A stretch of 49,898 nucleotides of DNA from JBBQVS01 sp038211295 (GTDB lineage Bacteria; Chloroflexota; Ktedonobacteria; Ktedonobacterales; Ktedonobacteraceae): assembly GCA_038211295.1 (NCBI GenBank), contig JBBQVS010000021.1, forward strand, positions 1-49,898. Reading direction: 5' to 3'. Numbering within the stretch: the first letter of the stretch is position 1; each line of letters opens with the position of its first letter. The position numbers were made by a program, and so were the translations under genes. Below are positions 15,622-24,085 of this stretch, piece after piece. Under the pieces are notes generated by a model. That model did no database searches. It was not told the origin of the DNA and saw only the letters and a list, made by a program, of their open reading frames with translations.

Positions 15622-18066
15622 CTACAGAGACGCCTGCCCCGTCAGTGTGGCCTCATCTGGCACTGGTACGTCTTTTTCGGCAAGGTGTACCGAGCCGAGG
15701 CGACCAGGCCACCAGTTCCATTTGCCCAGCAATAGAACAAGGCCAGGTACGAGCAGGCCGCGCACAACAAAAGTGTCGAGCAGAATACCAACGGCAACAC
15801 AGAAACCGAACTGGTACAGCACGTTGATTGGGAGCGTTGTCAATACAGCGAAGGTTCCCGCGAGAATCAAGCCCGCCGATGTGATGACGCCGCCTGTACG
15901 CGAGACCGCGAAGGGTACGCCCTGTTCCAAGCCGTGTCTTTGTGCTTCTTCGCGCACACGCGACATCAGGAAGATGGTATAGTCGGCACCTAGCGCAACC
16001 AGAAAGATGAATGTATACAGTGGCACGGCATAATTGAAACCATCCTGCCCCTGAATACGCTGGAAAAAGAAACCACACAGGCCAATCGCTGCGTAATAGT
16101 TGAGCGTGACCGCGCCCAGCAAGTAGAGCGGCGCAATCAGGCTACGCAAGAGTAGAGCCAGCACGATGCCGACAAGCACCAGCACTGCTGGCACAATCAG
16201 CAGCGTATCGTGCTGATTATCGTTCGCGGTATCCGCCAGTAACGCGGTCTGGCCCGAAAGGTATACCTCTCCCTTTGTGGCGTCATTGCTCCCCAACTGG
16301 TTAGCGTTCAACGCCTTGCTCAGAGCATCGCGCAGAGGCACAACACGGTCAATAGCAGCAACAGAGTAAGGGTCATCTTTGAGCACAACGGAGAATTTCG
16401 CGGTGCTATTGTCAGGCGAAACATTTTGTAGGCTCGCGGCATATGCCCCAATGATCGCGCCAAGTTGCGGATTGGGCGGAGGACAGCGCGGCCCCTGACA
16501 GAGTGTGGGTGCCTTGCCAGCGCGAATACCATCACGAACACTCGCGGGTAACGCAGCAATCGCGGTTTGAAGTGTCACCGGGTCAACAGTGGGCGTATTG
16601 CCATCGGGTCGGGTTGGCCCCTGCACGGTTGCCACACCTGGCACTTTTTGGAGGGCGGCGTTGATGGCGTCAATCTGAGTGAGGTGCTGGTATACATCTG
16701 GCGAACCGCCACGTAACTGTATCAGCACGGTTGTAGGCGCGAGCGTGCCGGAGGGAAAGTGGTTTTGCAACACCTGAAAACCCGCGCCCGAATCAGTTGG
16801 CTTTCTGAACGCGGTCAAGAAATTATAACTTGGTTGTGAACCGATGTTGCCAAGCGTGAAGATGCCAAGCAACAATAAGCTCGATACTACAGCCGCGATA
16901 CGATGTTTCGCAGTCCATGTACCAAGCCGTCCCCAGAAGCCGCGCAGCGATGTAACTTCGCTCTGTGTGATGGCCTGTGGATTGTAACGCGGCACAAAAG
17001 GCCAGTACGCGGCACGTCCCAGCAACACCAGTAGGGCGGGTACAAGCGTCAGGCCAGCAAGCAGCATGACCGCGACGGCAAGCGCGAGTGTCGGGCCAAG
17101 CGAACTGTAAAGACCAATAAAGGTGAAGATCAAGGTGAGCAGGGCCAGAATGACCGTACCCGCGCTTGAAGTAATCGCCTCACCAACCGCTCGCATCGTC
17201 TCACGCATCGCAGCATATTTGTCCTGCGTAACAAACAATTCTTCACGAAAACGCGAGGCCACAAAAATACTGTAGTCCGTCCCTGCACCAAATAGCAGCA
17301 CGGTCATAATTGACGTTGCTTGCTGGCTGATGCTAAAAAGCCCTGCTTTTCCCGCGAAGCCGAGCAACGCGTTGACAATCTGCAATGCCCAGCCGACGCC
17401 CAGCAAGGGCAGGAACGCGAGAATTGGCGAACGGTAAAGCAGAATAAGCAAGACAAGTACTAGCCCGACGGTTCCAAGTAACAGGGGAAGATCAGTGCCT
17501 GCAAAAATCAGGCCAGCGTCGACGGAGATACCAGCAGGGCCAGTAACATGCGCTTGCAAGGGCGTATTTTTTGTAGCACTGGCAAGATACTCACGAATGG
17601 CCTTCACATTGCTTGTGATGACACCATTGGTGGCGGTATCTTTCAGCGATGCAACCATCGTCAGGGTTGTGTTATCCTTTGACACGAGTTGTTTCGCCGC
17701 CTGTGGCACGGTGTAGCTCGATAGAACCGTTGTTACAGCGTCAGGCTTTTGCGCGGAGATAAGCCAGTCGCTCACCTGCTTTGCCTTCGCGAGATCGTCG
17801 CTACTCAGACCGGCACGGTTGTAGAAAACTAGAATCGCGGGAACACCCCGACTGCCCGGAAATTTCTGAAGTTGCAGCTTCTGGGCTATTGTCGAGGGGG
17901 AGTCGGAAGGAATGCTCCCCGTTCCACTATTATCGTAGACGCTGGCAAGTTTGGGCGCAAGCAGTACCAGCACTACCGCTATAATGAGCCAGACGCCCAG
18001 AGTCACGAACTTGCCACGCCTGGAAGAGGCGGCATCCGTGATAGTGTGTAGAATACGTGTAACCAT
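15622..18066 (-). CDS. MMPL/RND-type exporter
   Basis: An 814-aa membrane transporter of the MMPL group. It has an N-terminal helix, a large extracytoplasmic loop (about 45-200), then blocks of about five membrane helices twice (about 200-375 and 620-790) separated by a second loop. Motifs include GAGTDYSIFVASRFREEL (around 265-282) and its second copy GADYTIFLMSRVREEA, where the aspartates are probably proton-relay residues. Members export lipids, siderophores or toxic compounds using the proton gradient. The substrate is unknown. A TetR gene lies upstream on the same strand, and both promoters share an operator, so expression is likely inducible by the exported compound. Confidence 0.88.
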   Translation of the reverse strand: MVTRILHTITDAASSRRGKFVTLGVWLIIAVVLVLLAPKLASVYDNSGTGSIPSDSPSTIAQKLQLQKFPGSRGVPAILVFYNRAGLSSDDLAKAKQVSDWLISAQKPDAVTTVLSSYTVPQAAKQLVSKDNTTLTMVASLKDTATNGVITSNVKAIREYLASATKNTPLQAHVTGPAGISVDAGLIFAGTDLPLLLGTVGLVLVLLILLYRSPILAFLPLLGVGWALQIVNALLGFAGKAGLFSISQQATSIMTVLLFGAGTDYSIFVASRFREELFVTQDKYAAMRETMRAVGEAITSSAGTVILALLTLIFTFIGLYSSLGPTLALAVAVMLLAGLTLVPALLVLLGRAAYWPFVPRYNPQAITQSEVTSLRGFWGRLGTWTAKHRIAAVVSSLLLLGIFTLGNIGSQPSYNFLTAFRKPTDSGAGFQVLQNHFPSGTLAPTTVLIQLRGGSPDVYQHLTQIDAINAALQKVPGVATVQGPTRPDGNTPTVDPVTLQTAIAALPASVRDGIRAGKAPTLCQGPRCPPPNPQLGAIIGAYAASLQNVSPDNSTAKFSVVLKDDPYSVAAIDRVVPLRDALSKALNANQLGSNDATKGEVYLSGQTALLADTANDNQHDTLLIVPAVLVLVGIVLALLLRSLIAPLYLLGAVTLNYYAAIGLCGFFFQRIQGQDGFNYAVPLYTFIFLVALGADYTIFLMSRVREEAQRHGLEQGVPFAVSRTGGVITSAGLILAGTFAVLTTLPINVLYQFGFCVAVGILLDTFVVRGLLVPGLVLLLGKWNWWPGRLGSVHLAEKDVPVPDEATLTGQASL

Positions 18067-18087
18067 AAAAATACTCTCACTTCTGTA

Positions 18088-18117
18088 CTTATACTATGTT
18101 ACCAACCAGTCGGTAAG
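18088..18117 (-). promoter_or_regulatory. MMPL promoter with TetR operator
   Basis: Minus-strand -35-like TTACCG (18116-18111), 17 nt, TATAAG (18093-18088). The 20-bp element GTTACCAACCAGTCGGTAAG (18098-18117, plus strand) covers the -35 and most of the spacer. It matches 16 of 20 bases of the element before tetR. Confidence 0.7.
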
Positions 18118-18159
18118 TTTCCACGCTATAAAAGAGAGTAGGAACAGTGTCCAGACGGG

Positions 18160-18768
18160 TCACTTCTGGTTTAGTCCATTCAACAACACATCCAAAAGCG
18201 CGTTGATATAGGTATCCTGACTATCCTGTCCCACCTCGTCACGCATAGGATTATCAGCGTGAGGCAGCAGAATACACATGTTCAAGAAAAGATGCGTTGA
18301 CAGAGTGACATCGTGTGTACGTAGTTCCCCCTGCTGAATACCCCCTTTGAAGATACCCTGAATGATGTCGAACATATCGGTATGCCAGCGCATGTTGACG
18401 ATGCGCTGTTGCTCTGGCTCAAGTATAGCGTAGTCCTCGCGGTGAAAGCGCATGACATCGAATGTTGGTTCACGCGTCAACCGTTGCATTGTCAGGTACA
18501 GCTTCACGCGGGTTGAGAGACCATCATCGCTGACACTCGCCTCGAACATCTCGCGCATATGGGCAAGAATCTGTAACAGTATCTCGAAGAACAACTCACG
18601 TTTGTTCTTGAAATGATGGAAAAGGGCAGCCTTGCTGATATCCAGATGGTCCGCGATGACTTGCAGACTGATCTTTTCATAGCCGCCCGCGTAATACAAC
18701 TTTTCTGCCTCTTTGAGAATAAGTTGCCGCGTATCCGTTATGCGTCCGTCCCGATGTGGCTCTGTCAC
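18160..18768 (-). CDS. TetR-family repressor
   Basis: A 202-aa regulator with an N-terminal helix-turn-helix (about residues 12-58; ISLQVIADHLDISKAALFHHF) and a ligand-binding helical C-terminal domain. The start is GTG 18768 with a purine-rich GAGAGAUAGAGAAA stretch upstream instead of a strong RBS. It precedes the MMPL gene by about 90 nt on the same strand. The shared palindromic operators at 18098-18117 and 18795-18814 indicate that it represses both itself and the exporter. The inducing ligand is not known. Confidence 0.88.
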   Translation of the reverse strand: MTEPHRDGRITDTRQLILKEAEKLYYAGGYEKISLQVIADHLDISKAALFHHFKNKRELFFEILLQILAHMREMFEASVSDDGLSTRVKLYLTMQRLTREPTFDVMRFHREDYAILEPEQQRIVNMRWHTDMFDIIQGIFKGGIQQGELRTHDVTLSTHLFLNMCILLPHADNPMRDEVGQDSQDTYINALLDVLLNGLNQK

Positions 18769-18794
18769 ACTTTCTCTATCTCTCTAACTTCTTT

Positions 18795-18843
18795 GTTACC
18801 TACCGATAGGTAAGATATATCATAGAAAGAAGTTCCATGTCAA
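18795..18843 (-). promoter_or_regulatory. tetR promoter with TetR operator
   Basis: Minus-strand TTGACA (18843-18838), 17 nt, ATATAT (18820-18815). The operator GTTACCTACCGATAGGTAAG (18795-18814) covers the expected start point. Its outer GTTACC and GGTAAG arms are identical to those in the exporter's operator. Confidence 0.7.
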
Positions 18844-18938
18844 GTGTTCCTGCCTATGTCTCTGGGAACACTATCGTTGTTGCAGCCGTGGTAAGTAGCA
18901 CGTACCTACCCAAAAGCTCCAAATAAACGCGTAACCGC

Positions 18939-18967
18939 TTGCATTCAAGCCATTGTTTTGGTATAGT
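18939..18967 (+). promoter_or_regulatory. Promoter of the BON-domain gene
   Basis: TTGCAT (18939-18944), 17-nt spacer, TATAGT (18962-18967), about 70 nt before the ATG at 19037. Confidence 0.65.
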
Positions 18968-19036
18968 AGTAGCACAGACTTTCTAGTATTATCAAGCGTT
19001 TTGCAAAAATTACCTATCATTCTCGGAGGAGAGCTT

Positions 19037-19834
19037 ATGGATACTTCTCTTCATCGCGCCAATCTCACTGCGGAAGAGGTCAACACATCCCTTGCGGCTC
19101 ATGGTCAAGAGCCTACTGAGGAGGAGCATCATATACATCTGCCCAATCCAAGCTTATGGCCTCTTGTTTTAAGTGGCGCAATCCTGATTACGGTGACGGG
19201 CTTGCTGTTTTTCCCTGAGAACCCCTGGCTTACTGTTGTTGGTGCGCCACTCGTGCTAATTGGCATTCTCGGTTGGGCATTGGAGGACCCGATGGGCGGC
19301 GTCGGCGATGCACAGTCCAGCTCTTCACTCCGTTACACAACAATGAAGCCAGAGGCCGTACTCGACATGGCCCGTGGCGTCGTAGAGAACGTTGTTACCA
19401 TCAGCAGCACAGCTTATAGCACACACCCGGTGCGCGTCGAGATCGACGATATCAGGGGTGAGGGGATAGTGCTGGCACTCTATGGTAAAGTGGAGCTAGA
19501 GGCACAGCGCGACGCGGTAGAGGCAGCGATGTGGGAACTCCCAAAGGTGACGAACGTTCTCAACTTTATTGTCGCGGAAGATTCAATTCTGCGTGCCGCC
19601 AATACGCGCCTCGATGATTTACGCGCGAAGGGTAAGCTCAACGGCTCAGATAATATCTCTCTGCTGGTCGAGAATTATATTCTCCATCTTTACGGCGACG
19701 TGCCGAGCAGCGATATGAAGTTTATGCTTGAGCGTGAGCTGATTGGCATTACCGGCGTCAAAGTGGTAGTCAACCACATCGGCCTCAACGAGGACATCCC
19801 CGGCAACCTCGGCAGGACACGCAATAAGATTTAG
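19037..19834 (+). CDS. Membrane protein with two C-terminal BON-like domains
   Basis: 265 aa from ATG 19037, chosen because GGAGGAGAG lies just upstream; the frame remains open to 18953 but without a start signal. Residues about 40-85 form two membrane helices (LWPLVLSGAILITVTGLLFF and a second, ending in GWALEDP), recalling small Chloroflexota membrane subunits. Residues about 105-175 and 185-250 look like BON (OsmY/nodulation) repeats: each has an alpha-beta pattern with a conserved Gly after a short strand (LALYGKVE, LHLYGDVP). BON domains are thought to bind membranes or ligands. The specific role is unknown. The gene is convergent with ftsZ. Confidence 0.65.
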   Translation: MDTSLHRANLTAEEVNTSLAAHGQEPTEEEHHIHLPNPSLWPLVLSGAILITVTGLLFFPENPWLTVVGAPLVLIGILGWALEDPMGGVGDAQSSSSLRYTTMKPEAVLDMARGVVENVVTISSTAYSTHPVRVEIDDIRGEGIVLALYGKVELEAQRDAVEAAMWELPKVTNVLNFIVAEDSILRAANTRLDDLRAKGKLNGSDNISLLVENYILHLYGDVPSSDMKFMLERELIGITGVKVVVNHIGLNEDIPGNLGRTRNKI

Positions 19835-19839
19835 TTTAC

Positions 19840-19893
19840 ATAGAGACAAGCAAACGCGGGCAATCATGATTGCCCGCGTTTGCTTGTCTCTAT
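19840..19893. terminator. Perfect 54-bp palindrome between the BON gene and ftsZ
   Basis: Two 27-nt arms (19840-19866 and 19867-19893) are exactly complementary with no spacer; the arms begin ATAGAGACAAGC and end GCTTGTCTCTAT. It lies 5 nt after the BON stop and 5 nt from the ftsZ stop, so it is likely a bidirectional terminator for convergent units. There is no U-tract, and the centre would fold with a 4-nt turn. Confidence 0.75.
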
Positions 19894-19898
19894 AGTTA

Positions 19899-21551
19899 TT
19901 ACCGCTTACGTAAGAACGCGGGGATGTCAATTACATCGCCCGAGGGTGCGTTGCGCCCCCCACGCGGCGCATCATTGCCGCGATCAAGGCGACGCACTGG
20001 ACGCTGTTGTTGCGTTGGTGGTCGCTGCGCGGGTTGTGCCTCTGGCTCTGGCACTGGTAGCCGATCATGCATTGGCTCACCCGTTGTGTCAGCATCGAAC
20101 GAGGCATCATCCAATTCAAAATCATCATTGTCTATGTCTTGCAGGTCATCCGAGGCCAACGGCATCGGCATAGCGTCACGCATTGGCATTGGTGACATAG
20201 CAGCGCGTTGACGACCAGTGTCCCCTGGTAGAGCGGATGGCGGTGTTACGGCGCGTTGACGACCTGTATCCCCCGACATCGGAGGCAGAGAACGCACAAC
20301 TTGCTGGCGGCCAGCAGTATCGGGCGAGACCTGCGCGGGATAGTGCGGTTGCTGCGCCCGTTGCTGTTGCGCTTGCCGCTCAGGTGACAATGGCCCCGTT
20401 GGATGATTCACGATATTAACAGGCGGCGTAATTGGCAACGCCCCATACCCCTGCGACTGCTGCGAACGCTGAGTACCATTGTTACCATTGTTGTTCGTCG
20501 GTGCCTGTGACGCTTGATAGATTTTGCTGCGGTCATATTCGGGACGCGACTGCGTGTACTGCGGTGTCGCGATCTGTGGTCGCGCGTTACCCGTTACACT
20601 ATCAAAGCCCGTGGCGATTACCGTGATCTTGACCTTGCCATCGAAGTTCGGGTCCTGTACCGCGCCGAAAATGATATTCGCCTCTGGATGCGCCGCGTGA
20701 TAGATCACGTCCGCGGCCTCGTTGACCTCAAACAAGGTCAGGTCCATACCGCCCGTGATGTTGAACAGCACGCCACGCGCCCCACTGATATCGATATCCA
20801 GCAAAGGGCTAGCGATGGCGATTTGCGCGGCATCGCTAGCACGGTTGTCACCGCTGGCCTCACCAATAGCCATCAACGCGGAGCCGGCAGCCGACATAAT
20901 TGTCTTCACGTCAGCGAAGTCTAGATTGATTAGGCCAGGGACGGTAATCAGGTCACTGATACCCTGAATGCCTTGTCGTAGTACATCGTCAGCAAGTCGG
21001 AACGCCTCAGAGAGGGGAGTACGCTTGTCCGCGACTTGCAGCAAGCGGTCATTCGGCACCGTGATAAGAGTATCGACGTGCTGCTTCAGGTTCGCGATAC
21101 CCTCTTCCGCCGAAAGCAGTCGCTTCTTGCCTTCAAAGGCGAAAGGCTTGGTGACGACGCCAACGGTGAGCGCACCGAGTTCACGCGCGATCTGGGCGAC
21201 AATTGGACTCGCGCCTGTGCCGGTGCCGCCGCCCATACCGGCGGTGATGAACACCATATCGGAGCCTTTGAGAGCTTCGTAGATTTCTTCCGCGTTCTCC
21301 TCCGCCGCTTTGCCGCCAACACTGGGGTTGCCACCGGCACCGAGGCCACGCGTGAGTTTGTCGCCGATGCGAATGTGCCGTGGTGCCTCGTTCAACAGTA
21401 AGGCTTGAGCATCGGTATTGATGGCGATGAACTCGATACCTGTCATATTAGCCTGAATCATGCGGTTTACCGCGTTGCTGCCGCCGCCGCCAACGCCGAT
21501 CACGCGGATCTGGGCGAAGCCCTCCAGTTGATGATTTCCCATTGGTAACAT
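19899..21551 (-). CDS. ftsZ: Cell division protein FtsZ
   Basis: A tubulin-like GTPase that builds the division ring, 550 aa. The GTPase domain (about 10-205) has VGGGGSNAVNRM, the signature GGGTGTGAS and the T7 loop NLDFADVKTIM. The second domain reaches about residue 330. A very long Gln/Pro/Arg-rich linker (about 330-535) includes repeats of DTGRQRA, and the C-terminal peptide DVIDIPAFLRKR binds FtsA/SepF-type partners. Most FtsZ are 350-400 aa, so the linker is unusually long. The start at ATG 21551 has GAAAGGGG upstream; ATG 21542 is an alternative. It is the last gene of the dcw cluster. Confidence 0.95.
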   Translation of the reverse strand: MLPMGNHQLEGFAQIRVIGVGGGGSNAVNRMIQANMTGIEFIAINTDAQALLLNEAPRHIRIGDKLTRGLGAGGNPSVGGKAAEENAEEIYEALKGSDMVFITAGMGGGTGTGASPIVAQIARELGALTVGVVTKPFAFEGKKRLLSAEEGIANLKQHVDTLITVPNDRLLQVADKRTPLSEAFRLADDVLRQGIQGISDLITVPGLINLDFADVKTIMSAAGSALMAIGEASGDNRASDAAQIAIASPLLDIDISGARGVLFNITGGMDLTLFEVNEAADVIYHAAHPEANIIFGAVQDPNFDGKVKITVIATGFDSVTGNARPQIATPQYTQSRPEYDRSKIYQASQAPTNNNGNNGTQRSQQSQGYGALPITPPVNIVNHPTGPLSPERQAQQQRAQQPHYPAQVSPDTAGRQQVVRSLPPMSGDTGRQRAVTPPSALPGDTGRQRAAMSPMPMRDAMPMPLASDDLQDIDNDDFELDDASFDADTTGEPMHDRLPVPEPEAQPAQRPPTQQQRPVRRLDRGNDAPRGGRNAPSGDVIDIPAFLRKR

Positions 21552-21602
21552 ATGTGTGGCCCCTTTCGGACGCGTCTATCGCGTCCCTATGGTGAGACAT
21601 GT

Positions 21603-22841
21603 TTACGGAAGAAACGCTCGCAGCCAACGGCCCAGGCGAGACATCATATCATTTGTTGAACCTTCCTCTTCTGGCTCCTCCTCGTCTATATAGAGCGAGG
21701 TGTGGCGCAGTCCCCACAAGAGCAGGCCAACGGCGGTGGCGTATGCCGGTCTACTGATCGAGTCTGCCAGGCCGAGCAACCCTAATGGAGAGCCGACACG
21801 AGCGGGCAGATCGAGCGTCTGGCCTGCTAATTCAAGAATGCCCGGCAGTTCAGCCGTGCCACCTGTAATTACCAGACCAGCCGGAAGGAGACCATCATAG
21901 CCAGATTTTTTCAATTCCTCATGTACCATCATGAAGAGTTCCTCGACACGCGCCTGAATGATTTCAGCCAGGAGCTTGCGTGGCACCAAGTCATTGCAAT
22001 CAGTCATGAATTGCGCGAGGTCGATCATATCGTCATCGGCAATTGTCGCCGGGTCGCAATGCCCGTAGGTGATCTTCAATTCTTCCGCGACGGCGAACGG
22101 TAAGCGTAACCCGATGGCGATGTCGCTGGTAATGAGATTGCCCCCGATGGGAAGAACAACGGTATGCCAGATAGCACCATCGGAGAAAATGGCGACATCG
22201 GTAGTCCCCCCGCCGATATCGATGAGGGCGACACCCAGGTCGGTTTCGCCATCCTCCAGCACGGCTTCGCTGGATGCAAGCGGCTCCAACACCAAGTCTT
22301 CAATCTCCACCTGCGCCTTGTGGACACAGGTAATTAAGTTGCGAATGGAGGAGACCGACCCCGTGATGATGTGCGTCTCCACTTCAAGGCGGAAACCCGA
22401 CATACCAATAGGGTTCTTGATGCCCTCTTGTCCATCGACCACATAACCGCGTGGAATCACATGGATAACCTCACGGTTCGCGGTCAACGGAATGGCACGC
22501 GCAACTTCAATAGCTCGACTGATGTCGTTTTGAATAATGTCGCGGTGGCTTGGCGAGATCGCGACAAAGCCCTTACTATTCTCCGACTCAATGTGGCTTC
22601 CCGCGATACCAACATAGGCGGTGGCAAGCTTTTTCCCCGATAGCCGTTCGGCACGGTCTAACGCAGCAGCGATGGAAGTGACGGTCTCTTCAATGTTCAC
22701 CACCACGCCTCGGCGCAAACCCTGTGAAGGACAGGTGCCGACACCAACAATGTTCAGTTTCCCGTCGCGGTCTAACTCGCCAACCAGGACACAGATTTTT
22801 GTTGTTCCAACGTCGATTCCGACAATCACCCTCTCTTGCAC
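21603..22841 (-). CDS. ftsA: Cell division protein FtsA
   Basis: A 412-aa actin-fold ATPase that tethers FtsZ to the membrane. The ATPase motifs are VGIDVGTTKICVLVGE (phosphate 1), DIGGGTTDVAIF (phosphate 2) and VITGGTAELPG (adenosine). The 1C (SHS2) domain lies at about 85-165. The C-terminus MMSRLGRWLRAFLP is the amphipathic membrane-targeting helix. The GTG start at 22841 has AAAGGAG 9 nt upstream. It is 51 nt before ftsZ and presumably cotranscribed with it. Confidence 0.94.
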   Translation of the reverse strand: MQERVIVGIDVGTTKICVLVGELDRDGKLNIVGVGTCPSQGLRRGVVVNIEETVTSIAAALDRAERLSGKKLATAYVGIAGSHIESENSKGFVAISPSHRDIIQNDISRAIEVARAIPLTANREVIHVIPRGYVVDGQEGIKNPIGMSGFRLEVETHIITGSVSSIRNLITCVHKAQVEIEDLVLEPLASSEAVLEDGETDLGVALIDIGGGTTDVAIFSDGAIWHTVVLPIGGNLITSDIAIGLRLPFAVAEELKITYGHCDPATIADDDMIDLAQFMTDCNDLVPRKLLAEIIQARVEELFMMVHEELKKSGYDGLLPAGLVITGGTAELPGILELAGQTLDLPARVGSPLGLLGLADSISRPAYATAVGLLLWGLRHTSLYIDEEEPEEEGSTNDMMSRLGRWLRAFLP

Positions 22842-22889
22842 CTTGACGCTCCTTTGGGCGGTTCAATTGTGAGACGCACTACAATGGTC

Positions 22890-22910
22890 GTGCGAGACCT
22901 TTTCTCGCAC
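22890..22910. other. Short perfect hairpin between ftsQ and ftsA
   Basis: GTGCGAGA (22890-22897) pairs with TCTCGCAC (22903-22910). It lies in the 107-nt ftsQ-ftsA gap, the largest inside the mur-fts part of the cluster. It may be an attenuator or processing site that lets ftsA-ftsZ be expressed differently from upstream genes. Confidence 0.45.
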
Positions 22911-22948
22911 CGCAACACCGTTCGTTGACGGTTTCAGTCCGTACTTGT

Positions 22949-24085
22949 TTAACTCTTGAGTGTATATACTGGATGCAAACCGTAGCGTAGGTCAATAGTA
23001 GCAAGCGTGAGCTGCTGCTGCTGTGCCAGCGTGACGATCTGCTGAAGCTCGGTAAGTCTGTTGTCAAGTGGGTTTGTGTCGTGTACGCTCCCCAGATAGG
23101 CGAGCCAGCCACTAGGACTCTCGACAACATATGACCCACCTGATAGTGTAGCATCATAGCGCAACTTGAATGTCGCGATACCTGCAACATGTGGCAGATG
23201 GTTGAATACGGTGACAGCGAAGTCAATCTCAGCCTGATTCAGCCTCATACCGGGCGTCAGGCTTTGACGTTTGCTACCGCTCCTTGTATCTACCACAGTC
23301 ATTAAACGATCTGCTCCTACAGTATCACTCGCTAGCGCGATTACCACCCCCTGATTGTCAACACTATACGTTCCGTGTAGCGTTTGCCAGAGCAACACGG
23401 GTACACGCTCAATAACGGTAACGGTCAGGCGGTTAGGCCAGTCTTTGTTCAAGCTTGACGAGGCGACCACAGGATACGCATCGACACGCGAGGTTAAACC
23501 TTTGACGTTGACCAGAAAGATATTCTGCCCCTGCATCCCCATACGTTGAATCGTCTGGATTATAGCAGTGTTGTGCGTCCCGACAACGCTGACCTGCTCG
23601 ATACGAAAGGCACTACTGGTAAAAGCAAAGTTTATCGCCAGAACCACAACCACGGCGACGGCGAAGAGGCTTAGAATACGCCATAAAAAGCCCTTGCGGA
23701 ACTCGCGGCGTCCACTGCGCGTCGGAATGGGCGATAGCTCCGCCTGTTGCGAACGCTCAATAGCCTTCATGCGTCCACTGGAAGCCCTTACACCCGTTTG
23801 GGCATAAGTACGCGCCGCAACAGGGCGTATCTCGCCAACATAGCTCTTCTGGGAAAGTGAGCGCGAACGCCGCAACTGCTCCTGACGTTCTGCAAAGGTA
23901 TTCCACGCCATCGAAGGATCGGCCTCCGGTGTAGTCACAACGCGCTGTAATTTCGCAGGTTCCAGGGTTGGCTCCTGTGATGCTTTATGTACGCGTGCAT
24001 TGCCCCCATGCTGACGCTTCGTAGCAAGCGACGACCCATAAGAATGGTTCGCCCTCTGCTCCCGTAATGGTTTCTTCTCTGTCAT
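22949..24085 (-). CDS. ftsQ: Cell division protein FtsQ/DivIB
   Basis: A single-pass membrane protein of 378 aa. It has a long, basic, disordered cytoplasmic part (about 1-130), a membrane helix (about 135-158, ILSLFAVAVVVVLAINFAF), a POTRA domain (about 162-235, FRIEQVSVVGTHNTA) and the FtsQ beta domain. It links the septal synthase to the divisome. I chose ATG 24085 (GAAGGTGA just upstream) over the upstream ATG at 24103: the ATG overlaps the murB stop as ATGA, implying translational coupling. The N-terminal extension is longer than in typical FtsQ/DivIB. Confidence 0.88.
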   Translation of the reverse strand: MTEKKPLREQRANHSYGSSLATKRQHGGNARVHKASQEPTLEPAKLQRVVTTPEADPSMAWNTFAERQEQLRRSRSLSQKSYVGEIRPVAARTYAQTGVRASSGRMKAIERSQQAELSPIPTRSGRREFRKGFLWRILSLFAVAVVVVLAINFAFTSSAFRIEQVSVVGTHNTAIIQTIQRMGMQGQNIFLVNVKGLTSRVDAYPVVASSSLNKDWPNRLTVTVIERVPVLLWQTLHGTYSVDNQGVVIALASDTVGADRLMTVVDTRSGSKRQSLTPGMRLNQAEIDFAVTVFNHLPHVAGIATFKLRYDATLSGGSYVVESPSGWLAYLGSVHDTNPLDNRLTELQQIVTLAQQQQLTLATIDLRYGLHPVYTLKS

